A DNA stretch of 64,000 nucleotides from Streptomyces sp. Mut1 (GTDB taxonomy: Bacteria > Actinomycetota > Actinomycetes > Streptomycetales > Streptomycetaceae). The notes below the pieces were generated by a model. That model made no database searches and was not told the origin of the DNA. It saw nothing but the letters and a program-made list of their open reading frames with translations. The position numbers and the translations under genes are program-made. Location of the stretch: contig NZ_CP120997.1 in the NCBI RefSeq assembly GCF_030719295.1, positions 7,388,001-7,452,000 on the forward strand, read 5' to 3'. Shown here piece by piece: positions 25,408 to 33,664 of this stretch; the first letter of the stretch is position 1; the number at the start of each line of letters is the position of its first letter.

Positions 25408-26946
25408 ATGCCGTCGTACCTGTCCCCGGGCGTCTACGTCGAAGAGGTCGAGTCGGGTTCCCGGCCGATCGAAGGGGTGGGCACGTCGGTCGCCGCCTTC
25501 GTCGGCTTCGCCCAGCGCGGCCCGTTCGACGAGCCGACACTGATCACGAACTGGAGCCAGTTCGTCAGCACGTTCGGCGACTTCGTCGACGGGACGTACC
25601 TCGCCTCCAGCGTCTACGGCTTCTTCGCCAACGGCGGCGGCATCTGCTACGTCGTCCGCGTCGGCGACGGCTCCGACACCGTGGCCGGCGGCGAGGAAGG
25701 GGAACTGGCGGCCGGTGCCGAGGTCCAGATCGGGCCCTACTCCGTCAAGCCCAGGCCGGGCGTGGCCGGCGAGATCAGCGTCGAGGTCGCCGAGGCCGAG
25801 GGCGACGACCCGCCATCCGACGTGTTCCAGCTCGTCGTGAAGCGCGACGGCCAGGTCGCGGAGACGTATCCGGCCGTGACCACCAAGCGCAGCAAGGAGA
25901 ACGTCGCCACCCGGGTCAACGCCAAGTCCGAGCTCATCGAGATCCGGGAGCCGGGGCGCGGCGCCGCCCCCGCCCGGCCCGCGCCCCAGTCGGTCACCCT
26001 CGCCCCCGCCGCCCCCGCGGCCGGCAGCGCGGGTGCGCTCGCCCCCGAGGTGTACGTCGGTGACGCCGACCGGCGCACGGGCCTCGGCGGGCTGGAAGCG
26101 GTGGACGACGTCACGATGATCGCCGTGCCCGACCTGATGGGCGCGTACGAACGCGGCCTGCTCGACCTGGATTCGGTCATCGCCGTACAGCAAGGGCTCA
26201 TCTCGCACTGCGAGCTGATGGGTGACCGCGTCGCCATCCTCGACCCGCCGCCCGGCCTGTCACCGCAGCAGATCAGGGCCTGGCGCACCGACCGGGCGAA
26301 CTTCGACTCCAAGTACGCGACCCTCTACTACCCCTGGATCAGCGTCGCCGACCCGGCTTCGGGCCGTGCCACCCTCATTCCGCCGAGCGGGCACGTGGCC
26401 GGGATCTGGGCGCGCAACGACGACTCGCGCGGGGTGCACAAGGCACCGGCCAACGAAGTGGTGCGCGGAGCCGTGGCGTTGCAGACACAGCTGACCAAGG
26501 GTGAGCACGATCTGCTCAACCCGATCGGGCTGAACTGCATCCGAGCCTTCCCCGGGCGCGGCATCCGGGTCTGGGGCGCCCGCACGCTGGCCTCCGACCC
26601 GGCCTGGCGCTACCTGAACGTGCGGCGGCTCTTCAACTACCTGGAGGAGTCGATCCTCGCCGGCACCCAGTGGGTCGTCTTCGAGCCGAACGACGACGCC
26701 CTCTGGGCGCGTATCCGGCGCACCGTCTCGGCGTTCCTGGTGAACGAGTGGCGCAAGGGTTCGCTGTTCGGGCTCACCCCCGACGAGGCGTTCTACGTGA
26801 AGTGCGACCGGGAGACCAACCCGCCTTCGAGTGTCGACGCCGGTCAGGTCGTCTGCGAGGTCGGCGTCGCACCCGTCAAGCCGGCGGAGTTCGTCGTGTT
26901 CCGGCTCTCCCAGCTGACCGGTGGTTCCGGGGGCGTGGACGAGTGA
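25408..26946 (+). CDS. cis2: Contractile sheath protein of the eCIS
   Basis: 512-residue phage-type sheath subunit. N-terminal YLSPGVYVEEVESGSRPIEG and VGTSVAAFVGFAQRGPFDEP are the classic sheath opening; a mid-protein insertion domain (about 85-215) follows; the conserved C-terminal half has NPIGLNCIRAFPGRGIRVWG, TLASDPAWRYLNVRRLFNYL and LTPDEAFYVKCDRETNP. The sheath surrounds the inner tube and contracts on firing. GGAGAGG is seven bases before the ATG. It is the first structural gene of the plus-strand operon, with a single sheath copy. Confidence 0.96.
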   Translation: MPSYLSPGVYVEEVESGSRPIEGVGTSVAAFVGFAQRGPFDEPTLITNWSQFVSTFGDFVDGTYLASSVYGFFANGGGICYVVRVGDGSDTVAGGEEGELAAGAEVQIGPYSVKPRPGVAGEISVEVAEAEGDDPPSDVFQLVVKRDGQVAETYPAVTTKRSKENVATRVNAKSELIEIREPGRGAAPARPAPQSVTLAPAAPAAGSAGALAPEVYVGDADRRTGLGGLEAVDDVTMIAVPDLMGAYERGLLDLDSVIAVQQGLISHCELMGDRVAILDPPPGLSPQQIRAWRTDRANFDSKYATLYYPWISVADPASGRATLIPPSGHVAGIWARNDDSRGVHKAPANEVVRGAVALQTQLTKGEHDLLNPIGLNCIRAFPGRGIRVWGARTLASDPAWRYLNVRRLFNYLEESILAGTQWVVFEPNDDALWARIRRTVSAFLVNEWRKGSLFGLTPDEAFYVKCDRETNPPSSVDAGQVVCEVGVAPVKPAEFVVFRLSQLTGGSGGVDE

Positions 26947-27006
26947 CCGGCCCGCTCGCCGCTCCAGTGACCGGCCCGTCCCCGAACCCCGCGTAAGGAG
27001 CCTGTT

Positions 27007-27450
27007 GTGCCACTTCCCGATCTCGACAGTTCCGTCGGGCACTCCTTCGGCCTCGAATTCGACAGCGTCGTCATCAAGCAGATCACCGAGGTCAGCGGTC
27101 TGAAGATGGAGCAGGACGTCATCGAGCTCAAGCAGAACACCGCCGACGGCAAGTACGCCATCAAGAAGCTGCCCGGCCGCCCCAAGGCCGGCGAGGTCAC
27201 CGTCACCCGCGGCCTGACCGAGGACAACAGCTTCGAGCGCTGGATCAAGGACTCGCGGTTCGGCCGCATGACCAACGCCCGCCGCAACGGCGCTGTCATC
27301 GTGTACGACTACGAGGGCCTGCCCATCAAGCGGTACAAGCTGATCAACGCCTGGCCCAAGTCGCTGGAGATCGGCACGCTCAAGGCCGGTGACACCTCGG
27401 TGCTCACGGAGAAGCTGGCGATCACGTACGAGAGCATGGAGCTCGACTGA
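27007..27450 (+). CDS. cis1a: Inner tube protein 1 (T4 gp19 / Pvc1-like)
   Basis: 147-residue tail-tube protein (GTG start, TAAGGAG upstream). It shows FGLEFDSVVIKQITEVSGLK, VTVTRGLTEDNSFERWIKD and YKLINAWPKSLEIGTLKAG, all typical of the tube beta-barrel that stacks as hexamers inside the sheath. It directly follows the sheath gene, as in other Streptomyces eCIS. Its last base overlaps the next start. Confidence 0.94.
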   Translation: MPLPDLDSSVGHSFGLEFDSVVIKQITEVSGLKMEQDVIELKQNTADGKYAIKKLPGRPKAGEVTVTRGLTEDNSFERWIKDSRFGRMTNARRNGAVIVYDYEGLPIKRYKLINAWPKSLEIGTLKAGDTSVLTEKLAITYESMELD

Positions 27451-27884
27451 TGCGGCGTTCGGTCCAGTTCCAGGCGCCCCCGGACCGGGACTCCGGTGCG
27501 GGCGGGTCCGAGCCGCTGCGGACCGAGTTCTCGTTCGAGCTGCCGCGCGGTTACGTGGACGAGGCCGGAACCGTGCACCGCGACGGCGTCATGCGGCTCG
27601 CGACCGCACGCGACGAACTGGTGCCGCTGCGCGACGACCGGGTGCGGGAGAACTCCGCGTATCTGTCCGTCGTCCTGATCTCCCGGGTGGTGACCCGGAT
27701 CGGGACGGTCGAGGACATCCACCCGGGTGTCATCGAGGACCTGTTCGCCTCCGATCTGGCGTTCCTCCAGGACTTCTACCGGCGCATCAACGCCGAGGGG
27801 CACACCCGCGCCGCCGTCACCTGTCCTTCCTGCGACGAGGAGTTCGCGGTGAATCTCGCCGGCGGTCGCCTGGGGGAATCGTGA
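27450..27884 (+). CDS. Phage tail assembly chaperone-like protein of the eCIS
   Basis: 144 residues. The centre (TEFSFELPRGYVDEAGTVHR, ENSAYLSVVLISRVVTRIGT, LFASDLAFLQDFYRRIN) resembles phage Mu gp41-type tail assembly proteins. A C-terminal CPSCDEEF half-zinc-ribbon follows. Its ATG overlaps the tube gene by one base, and its TGA overlaps the GTG of the next short gene. In phages, paired chaperones coat the tape measure; that role is inferred here. Confidence 0.75.
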   Translation: MRRSVQFQAPPDRDSGAGGSEPLRTEFSFELPRGYVDEAGTVHRDGVMRLATARDELVPLRDDRVRENSAYLSVVLISRVVTRIGTVEDIHPGVIEDLFASDLAFLQDFYRRINAEGHTRAAVTCPSCDEEFAVNLAGGRLGES

Positions 27885-28024
27885 CGTACGCGGCCGACCT
27901 GCTCTACGAGGAGGTCGCGTACCTCGCCTACCACTTCCACTGGCCGCTGGACGACCTGCTGGACCTGGAACACCCGGAACGCCTGAAGTTCGTCGCACAG
28001 GTCGCCCGCCTCAACGGGCAGTAG
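27881..28024 (+). CDS. Small DUF6760-type protein, eCIS operon
   Basis: 47-residue protein: VTYAADLLYEEVAYLAYHFH then a short charged tail. Small proteins of this kind stand at this place in Streptomyces eCIS operons. GTG at 27881 overlaps the previous stop (GTGA) and lies in the minus-one frame relative to it. The order resembles the second half of phage tail chaperone pairs. The exact role is unknown. Confidence 0.8.
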   Translation: MTYAADLLYEEVAYLAYHFHWPLDDLLDLEHPERLKFVAQVARLNGQ

Positions 28025-28052
28025 CCAGGAGCGCGGAGGAGGACGAGGAACC

Positions 28053-29759
28053 ATGGGGCTGATGTCCTGGCTGCGCGGCGGCCGCACCACCGGCCGTGCC
28101 ATGCCCCCGGAGGCCCCGGGCCGGGGCGACCGGGCCGACCGGGTCGACGTGAACCGGCTGGATCCGGTCCAGCGGTCCGTCACGGGACAGGACCTCCTGA
28201 CCGACCCCGGCGGATTCGAGGCATCCCTGATCACACGTCAGGAGCCGTCGCTCGGTCGGCCGCTGGGGCATCTGGTCAGTCCGCAGGCGCCCGCGGGCCT
28301 GGTGCGCGGCGTTGCGGACCCGGCCCCCGGGAGTCCGGCCCCGGCGGTGCAGCGATCCGTGGACATGCCGATGCCGGCCCGTGGGAAGCCGCAGCCCGGA
28401 GCCGTCGCCGTCCAGCGGGCGTACGGAGACGGCCCGCCGGCCCTGACCTCCGCCGAGGACTCGTCCGCGTCGGCCGGTCTTCCCGTACGCCAACTGCTCG
28501 GCGAGCAACCGCTCGTAGAACCCGAACCGGCGGACGAGAGGGTGGCCGACGGCACGAACGCGGGGCCCCTTCCCCCGCCGGACGCGTCCCCGGGCGCCCC
28601 GGCCGTTCAGCGCACCGCCGCTGCCGCGCAGCCGCCTCCACCCCGGCCCACCGCGGGCGGGCTCGGGGCGCCGCTGCCTGGCCTCCCGCCCACCGCCCAG
28701 CGCCGGGTCGTCCGGCCGCCCGCCGCTCCGGAGCCCGCGCCCCGGCCCCCGCTCGTGCAACGCGACACCGCCTGGGAGGCCCCGGACGAGGTCCACGCCC
28801 CGGCGAACGGTCCCGCCGAGAGCGCGTCGGGGCCGGCGGATCCCGAGACGCCGGGCTCCCCGGATGCCCCTGACGGGACGGAGGCCGTGGCCCCCCTGCT
28901 GGGCGACGACCCCCTGACGGGCCCGGCGGTGACCGGGGGAGAGCCGGCAGAGACGTCCGGCGGGCACGGCGCGGCCCCGGCAGGCCCGCCACCCGCCGCC
29001 CCGGTCCAGCGCTCCGCCGTAGCGCCGGGCGCCACGCCCGTACCCCCGCCGGCCCAGGACCGACCCACCGCGCCCCTGCTCGGGGACCGGCCGCTCACCC
29101 TCCGTACGGCGGACGCCCCTGGCGCGTCCGGCGCCCCGGCCGGCACCCCGGCGGCCGTCCAGCGTGCCGCCGAGGCCGGTCCGGGGAAGCCGTCCGCGCC
29201 TGATCCGGCCGCCGTCCCGTCGCATCCGGCCGCCGCCGTCCGCTGGATCCTCCCCGACGCGGACGAGGTCCCGCGCTCGCTGCCGCCCGCGGTGTCCCCC
29301 GTACAGCGGCAGACGCACGCCCCACCCGCCCGGCCGCAGCCGGCGCCCAGGGGCCGCCCGCCGGCCTCCGCCCCGACGGCCGGGGCGGTCGCCGTGGCTG
29401 CCGGGGTGGCTCAGCGCATGGCCGACGGGAGCGTGGTGTTCGCCTCCGCGCCACGGGCCGGCACCTCGCGGCCGGTCGTCCAGCGGGACTCGGAGATCGC
29501 GGAGGAGCCCCCGCCACCGCCCCTGCCCGAACCCGAGACCGGGCCCCAGCCCGAGCCCGGCGCCGAGCCGCCCTCCGGCGCCGAGCCGCCGACGGCGGAG
29601 CAGGGCAGCGGCGCCGGCGGAGCCACGGGGGCGGGAGGAGCGCCGCCCGTCACCGACGAGCTGGTCCGCGCCCTGTACGCGCCGCTCAGCAGGCTCCTCA
29701 AGGCCGATCTGCGGCTCGAACGCGAACGCTCCGGATTCCTGATCAACACCCGTCACTGA
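28053..29759 (+). CDS. Disordered Pro/Ala-rich VQR-repeat protein of the eCIS
   Basis: 568 residues, almost wholly low-complexity Pro/Ala. The tripeptide VQR or AQR occurs eleven times (starting near residues 39, 99, 120, 185, 215, 235, 318, 369, 417, 453 and 476). LLGxxPL occurs three times (148, 282 and 342). Only the N-terminus (MGLMSWLRGG) and the C-terminal 36 residues (ELVRALYAPLSRLLKADLRL) look ordered. GAGGACGAGGAACC precedes the ATG. Its place suggests a tape-measure or scaffold role, but it lacks the helical build of a usual tape measure. The repeats match VQR elements in the DUF4157 protein of this locus. Confidence 0.75.
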   Translation: MGLMSWLRGGRTTGRAMPPEAPGRGDRADRVDVNRLDPVQRSVTGQDLLTDPGGFEASLITRQEPSLGRPLGHLVSPQAPAGLVRGVADPAPGSPAPAVQRSVDMPMPARGKPQPGAVAVQRAYGDGPPALTSAEDSSASAGLPVRQLLGEQPLVEPEPADERVADGTNAGPLPPPDASPGAPAVQRTAAAAQPPPPRPTAGGLGAPLPGLPPTAQRRVVRPPAAPEPAPRPPLVQRDTAWEAPDEVHAPANGPAESASGPADPETPGSPDAPDGTEAVAPLLGDDPLTGPAVTGGEPAETSGGHGAAPAGPPPAAPVQRSAVAPGATPVPPPAQDRPTAPLLGDRPLTLRTADAPGASGAPAGTPAAVQRAAEAGPGKPSAPDPAAVPSHPAAAVRWILPDADEVPRSLPPAVSPVQRQTHAPPARPQPAPRGRPPASAPTAGAVAVAAGVAQRMADGSVVFASAPRAGTSRPVVQRDSEIAEEPPPPPLPEPETGPQPEPGAEPPSGAEPPTAEQGSGAGGATGAGGAPPVTDELVRALYAPLSRLLKADLRLERERSGFLINTRH

Positions 29760-29775
29760 TCGAGAGGCACGTGCC

Positions 29776-30216
29776 ATGGCCACCGATTCCGCCCCGGACG
29801 ACCCCGCCGTCAGCGTCTGCTTCGTCGTGACGATCGACGACATCGAGCTCGGGTCGTTCAACACCTGTGACGGGCTGGGCTGCGAAGTGGTCCTGGAGAC
29901 CCGGGAGGAGGGCGGCAACAACGGGCATGTGTGGCAGCTGCCGACCAGGCTGAAGTACTCCAACGTCAAGCTGTCGCGGCCGCTCACCCGGGAGACGGAG
30001 AAGGTGGCCCGCTGGTTCGCCACCATGACCACCGGGTTCAGCCGCAAGACCGCGCACATCGAGGCGCGCACGGGTGACGGCCGGAAGGTGGCCCAGTGGG
30101 GGCTGCTGGAGGTCGTGCCCGTGCGCTGGACCGGTCCCTCGTTCACCCCGGAGTCGCCCAAGGTCGCGATGGAGACGATCGAGATCGCCCACCACGGCTA
30201 CGTGATGGAGGGCTGA
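29776..30216 (+). CDS. cis1b: Inner tube protein 2 (tube initiator-like)
   Basis: 146-residue second tube-fold protein, with VSVCFVVTIDDIELGSFNTC, VVLETREEGGNNGHVWQLPT and MTTGFSRKTAHIEARTGDGR. It differs clearly from the first tube protein. In Afp/Pvc systems extra tube paralogues join the tube to the baseplate spike, and its place next to the LysM and spike genes fits that. GAGAGGCACGTGCC precedes the ATG. Confidence 0.9.
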   Translation: MATDSAPDDPAVSVCFVVTIDDIELGSFNTCDGLGCEVVLETREEGGNNGHVWQLPTRLKYSNVKLSRPLTRETEKVARWFATMTTGFSRKTAHIEARTGDGRKVAQWGLLEVVPVRWTGPSFTPESPKVAMETIEIAHHGYVMEG

Positions 30217-30221
30217 GCGGC

Positions 30222-31022
30222 GTGAGCGGCGCGGGACCCATCGCCTTCAGCGCGGCCGGGACGTCCGGGGCTGCGTCGGCCGCGAAGGGCGGCTCGGCCA
30301 GGCCCAAGCTGGAACACGCCTACCTGGAGCTGCGTACGCCGCCCACCGGGGGCGGCCTCACCCCCGGCGGGCCGTGCGGGCGGATCGACTTCCAGTTCAA
30401 CCCCAAGGAGCTGAGCCTGACGAAGGCCGCGTCCTGGAAGCGGACTCCGGCCAAGGGCGCGAAGAGTTCGGGCCCGCCCGAGTACCAGGGATCGCAGCCC
30501 AGCAAGCTCACCGTGGAGATGTTCTTCGACGCGGGCGACACCCAGGACACCCGCGTCGTCACGGCGGTGGAGCAGCTGTTCACGTGCTGTGTGCCGACGA
30601 GCGAGACGAGGCAGCAGCAGCGCTCCTCGCCGCCCTGGGTGGTGTTCCACTGGGGCGGACTGACCGGATTCCCCGGGTACGTGAGCCAAGTCGCCGCGAA
30701 ATACACCCTGTTCACGACATCCGGCGTGCCGATCCGAGCCGTGTGCCAGGTCACCATGGAGGAGATCAGCGGGGAGACGCCCGGACAGAACCCCACCTCG
30801 GGCGCGCTGGCGGCGCGGCGGGTGCACCGGGTGGGCTCCGGGGACTCGCTGCCGTCGCTCGCCCACCGGGAGTACGGCGACGCGGGCGCCTGGCGGGTCA
30901 TCGCGGAGGCGAACGGTATCGACGACCCGCTGCGGCTCGTCCCCGGCACCCAGCTGCTGCTGCCCGCCCTGGACGAGCTGAGCCGGCTGCGAGACGCCGG
31001 GGACCGGGGGGCGGGCCGATGA
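30222..31022 (+). CDS. cis7: LysM-containing baseplate protein (Pvc7/gp53-like)
   Basis: 266-residue protein from a GTG. An N-terminal baseplate domain (GRIDFQFNPKELSLTKAASW, KLTVEMFFDAGDTQDTRVVT) is followed by a C-terminal LysM-like module (VHRVGSGDSLPSLAHREYGD, IAEANGIDDPLRLVPGTQLL). Pvc7/Afp7 homologues clamp the spike to the first tube layers. The stop overlaps the next start (ATGA). It follows the second tube gene by five bases. Confidence 0.9.
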   Translation: MSGAGPIAFSAAGTSGAASAAKGGSARPKLEHAYLELRTPPTGGGLTPGGPCGRIDFQFNPKELSLTKAASWKRTPAKGAKSSGPPEYQGSQPSKLTVEMFFDAGDTQDTRVVTAVEQLFTCCVPTSETRQQQRSSPPWVVFHWGGLTGFPGYVSQVAAKYTLFTTSGVPIRAVCQVTMEEISGETPGQNPTSGALAARRVHRVGSGDSLPSLAHREYGDAGAWRVIAEANGIDDPLRLVPGTQLLLPALDELSRLRDAGDRGAGR

Positions 31023-32905
31023 CACACCAGGGGGTCGCCAGCGCGCTGGTGGTGGAGTTCGACGGCCGACCGCTGCCGGCCACCTTCATGAACGCCCTGG
31101 TCGAGGGGTACGTGGACGACAGCCGCACGCTCCCCGACCTGTTCCTGCTGCGGTTCCGCGACCCCGACCGCCTCCTGCTCGGGCAGACCGGCCTGAAGAT
31201 CGGCAGCGAGGCCCGGCTGCTGGCCCGCGTGGGCGGCGGCACGGCCCCCCAACCGCTCCTCGAAGGCGCGGTCACGGCCCTGGAGGTGGAGCTCGACGAG
31301 ACCGGCACCTTCACCGTGATCCGGGGGCTCGACGCCTCGCACCGGCTGCTGCGGGGCCGGCGCGTCGCCACCTACCAGAACATGACGCTCGCCGACATCT
31401 GCGGCCAGGTCGCCCAGCGCGCCGGACTGAAACCCGGCAACGTGGACGTGGCAGGCCCCGTCATCGAACACATCGCCCAGCCCAACGTCACCGACTGGGA
31501 GTTCGTGCGCGGCCTCGCCGAGGAGGCCGGCGCCCAGGCGTACGTACGCGACGGGCAGCTGCACATCACCCGGCCCGCCGAGGCGAGCGGGGCGCCGGAC
31601 AGCTCCGCGCGCGCCGACCGCGATCCCCTCGTCCTCGAACTCGGCGGCAACCTGCTCCGCTGCCGCGCCGGGGTCTCGGCAGCCGAACAGGTCTCCGAGG
31701 TGGAGGTGCGCGGCTGGGACGTCGGCGCGAAGGAACCCCTGGTCGGCAAGGCACCCGCCGGTACGTCCGCCACGCTCGAACTCGGCGTGACCGCGGCCGA
31801 GGTGACCGCCCCCTTCGGCGAGGCGCGGTTCGTCGTCACCGACGCCGCCTACGGCACCCAGGCCCAGGTCGACCAGGCGGCGAAGGCACTGGCCGAGCGC
31901 ATCGCCGGATCGTTCGCGGAACTGGACGCCGTGATCCGGGGCAACCCCGAGGTCACGGCCGGCAGCGCCGTCGCGCTGAACGCCGTCGGCGCGCCCTTCG
32001 AGGGGCGCTACACCGTCACCACCTCACGCCACGTCTTCGACGCCGTACGCGGATACGAGACCTGGATCACCGTGTCCGGGCAGCAGGAACGCTCCCTGTT
32101 CGGGCTCACCGCGGGCGGCGGGCCGGAGAGCGGCGGCCCGCGCTGCGCCGGCCTGGTCAGCGGGACGGTCACGGACACCCACGACCCGGAGGGCTCCGGC
32201 CGGGTCAAGGTGCGCTTCCCCTGGCTGTCGGACGAGTACGCGAGCGACTGGGCGCGTACCGCGCAGTCCGGCGGGACGGGCGGCGGCGAGGCGTTCATCC
32301 CCGAGGTCGGGGACGAGGTGCTGGTCGGCTTCGAACAGGGCCACCTGGACCGGCCGTACGTGCTGGCCGGGCTGTACAACGGCAAGGACCGGCCCGGCGG
32401 TGGCGGGCCGGGCGCCGCGGCCGCCCCCGACGCGGGCGGCGGTGACCTCGTCGACCCCACCACCGGGGCCGTCAACCGCCGGGCCTTCGCCTCCAGAAGC
32501 GGCAACCAGCTGGAGCTGCTGGACGCGGCCGACGGACCGCAGGGCGTACGGCTGCGCACCGGGGACGGCAAGCTCACCATCGACCTGGACCGGCGGGGCA
32601 CCGCCGTCGTCATCAACAGCGACGGCAGCGTCACCATCGAGGCCAAGGAGCAGGTCTCCGTCAAGGCGGCCAAGGGCGTCACCGTGGACGCCGGACGCGG
32701 GGAGCTGGAACTGACCGGCGACAGCGTCACCCTCACCTCACGCAACGGCCTCGCCCTGAACGGCGGGAACGGCAGGGTCGCGCTCTCCACCGACGGCGCG
32801 GTGGAGGTGCACGGCGGCCAGGTCACGGTCGAGGGCAGCCGGCGCACGGACGTGAAGAGCGGGGGATCGGTCTCCGTCAGCGCACCGATGATCCAGCTCA
32901 ACTGA
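31019..32905 (+). CDS. cis8: VgrG-like spike protein (gp27/gp5, Pvc8-like)
   Basis: 628 residues. Residues 1-360 are the gp27-like hub (YQNMTLADICGQVAQRAGLK, QPNVTDWEFVRGLAEEAGAQ). Residues 370-470 are the gp5 OB fold (GLVSGTVTDTHDPEGSGRVK, FIPEVGDEVLVGFEQGHLDR). The C-terminus is a needle-like beta helix with repeated short strands (KLTIDLDRRGTAVVINSDGS to VSVSAPMIQLN). No lysozyme or effector extension is fused. It trimerises at the tip and is topped by the PAAR protein encoded next. Confidence 0.94.
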   Translation: MTHQGVASALVVEFDGRPLPATFMNALVEGYVDDSRTLPDLFLLRFRDPDRLLLGQTGLKIGSEARLLARVGGGTAPQPLLEGAVTALEVELDETGTFTVIRGLDASHRLLRGRRVATYQNMTLADICGQVAQRAGLKPGNVDVAGPVIEHIAQPNVTDWEFVRGLAEEAGAQAYVRDGQLHITRPAEASGAPDSSARADRDPLVLELGGNLLRCRAGVSAAEQVSEVEVRGWDVGAKEPLVGKAPAGTSATLELGVTAAEVTAPFGEARFVVTDAAYGTQAQVDQAAKALAERIAGSFAELDAVIRGNPEVTAGSAVALNAVGAPFEGRYTVTTSRHVFDAVRGYETWITVSGQQERSLFGLTAGGGPESGGPRCAGLVSGTVTDTHDPEGSGRVKVRFPWLSDEYASDWARTAQSGGTGGGEAFIPEVGDEVLVGFEQGHLDRPYVLAGLYNGKDRPGGGGPGAAAAPDAGGGDLVDPTTGAVNRRAFASRSGNQLELLDAADGPQGVRLRTGDGKLTIDLDRRGTAVVINSDGSVTIEAKEQVSVKAAKGVTVDAGRGELELTGDSVTLTSRNGLALNGGNGRVALSTDGAVEVHGGQVTVEGSRRTDVKSGGSVSVSAPMIQLN

Positions 32906-32941
32906 CGTACCGCACGCACGCAGTGAACAGGAGTGGACCGC

Positions 32942-33223
32942 ATGCCGCCAGCAGCAGCCGCACGGGTCGCCGACCCCACCGGACACCCCGGCACGGTCGG
33001 GCCGCCCGGGGTGATCTCGGTGCTGATCGGCGGGAGGCCCGCCGCCACGGTGGGCACTCCCCACCAGTGCGCGTCCCCGCTCGTCCACCCGCCGTCCGTG
33101 ATCGCGCCCCCGGGCAGCACCAGTGTGTTCATCGGCGGCAGGCCCGCCGCCCGCGTCGGAGACCTGAGCGCCTGCGGATCACCGATCGTCGCGGGCTGCG
33201 CCACCGTGCTGATCGGAGGCTGA
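32942..33223 (+). CDS. cis10: PAAR spike-tip protein (Pvc10-like)
   Basis: 93-residue PAAR-repeat protein that sharpens the spike. It contains the duplicated VLIGGRPAATVG / VFIGGRPAARVGD repeats with HQCASPLVHPP and CGSPIVAGCATVLIGG. AGGAG is eight bases before the ATG at 32942, which I prefer to the GTG at 32933. No extended effector domain is present. Confidence 0.93.
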   Translation: MPPAAAARVADPTGHPGTVGPPGVISVLIGGRPAATVGTPHQCASPLVHPPSVIAPPGSTSVFIGGRPAARVGDLSACGSPIVAGCATVLIGG

Positions 33224-33229
33224 GCGGGC

Positions 33230-33664
33230 ATGGGAGAGCAGTTCATCGGAGCGGGCTGGGCCTTCCCGCCGCGCACCGACGCCACCGGGTCCATCGCACT
33301 CGTGCGCGGCGAGAGGGAACTGGAGGAATCGATCCGGCTGATCCTGGCGACCTCGCCCGGCGAGCGCCCGATGCGGCCGGAGTTCGGCTGCGCCGTCAAC
33401 GACTACGTGTTCGCGCCCGCCGACGCCGGGACGGCCGGGCAGCTCGCGTACGAGGTGCGCCTCGCCCTGGAGCGCTGGGAGCCCCGGATCGAGGTGGCCG
33501 ACGTCACCGTCCGTTTCGACGCGGCGGACAACGGGGTCCTCTACATCGACATCGGCTACACCGTGCGCGGCTCCAACGACCCCCGCAACCTCGTCTTCCC
33601 GTTCTACGTGATCCCCCAGCACGGGCCGGAGACGAGCCACGACGACGAGGAGGCCGGCGCGTGA
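33230..33664 (+). CDS. cis9: Baseplate wedge protein gp25 (Pvc9-like)
   Basis: 144-residue gp25/lysozyme-like baseplate protein: IRLILATSPGERPMRPEFGC with the conserved EFG, then VRLALERWEPRIEVADVTVR and YIDIGYTVRGSNDPRNLVFP. It caps the sheath end and starts sheath polymerisation on the baseplate. It lies six bases after the PAAR gene and overlaps the gp6 gene by four bases (GTGA). Confidence 0.95.
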   Translation: MGEQFIGAGWAFPPRTDATGSIALVRGERELEESIRLILATSPGERPMRPEFGCAVNDYVFAPADAGTAGQLAYEVRLALERWEPRIEVADVTVRFDAADNGVLYIDIGYTVRGSNDPRNLVFPFYVIPQHGPETSHDDEEAGA

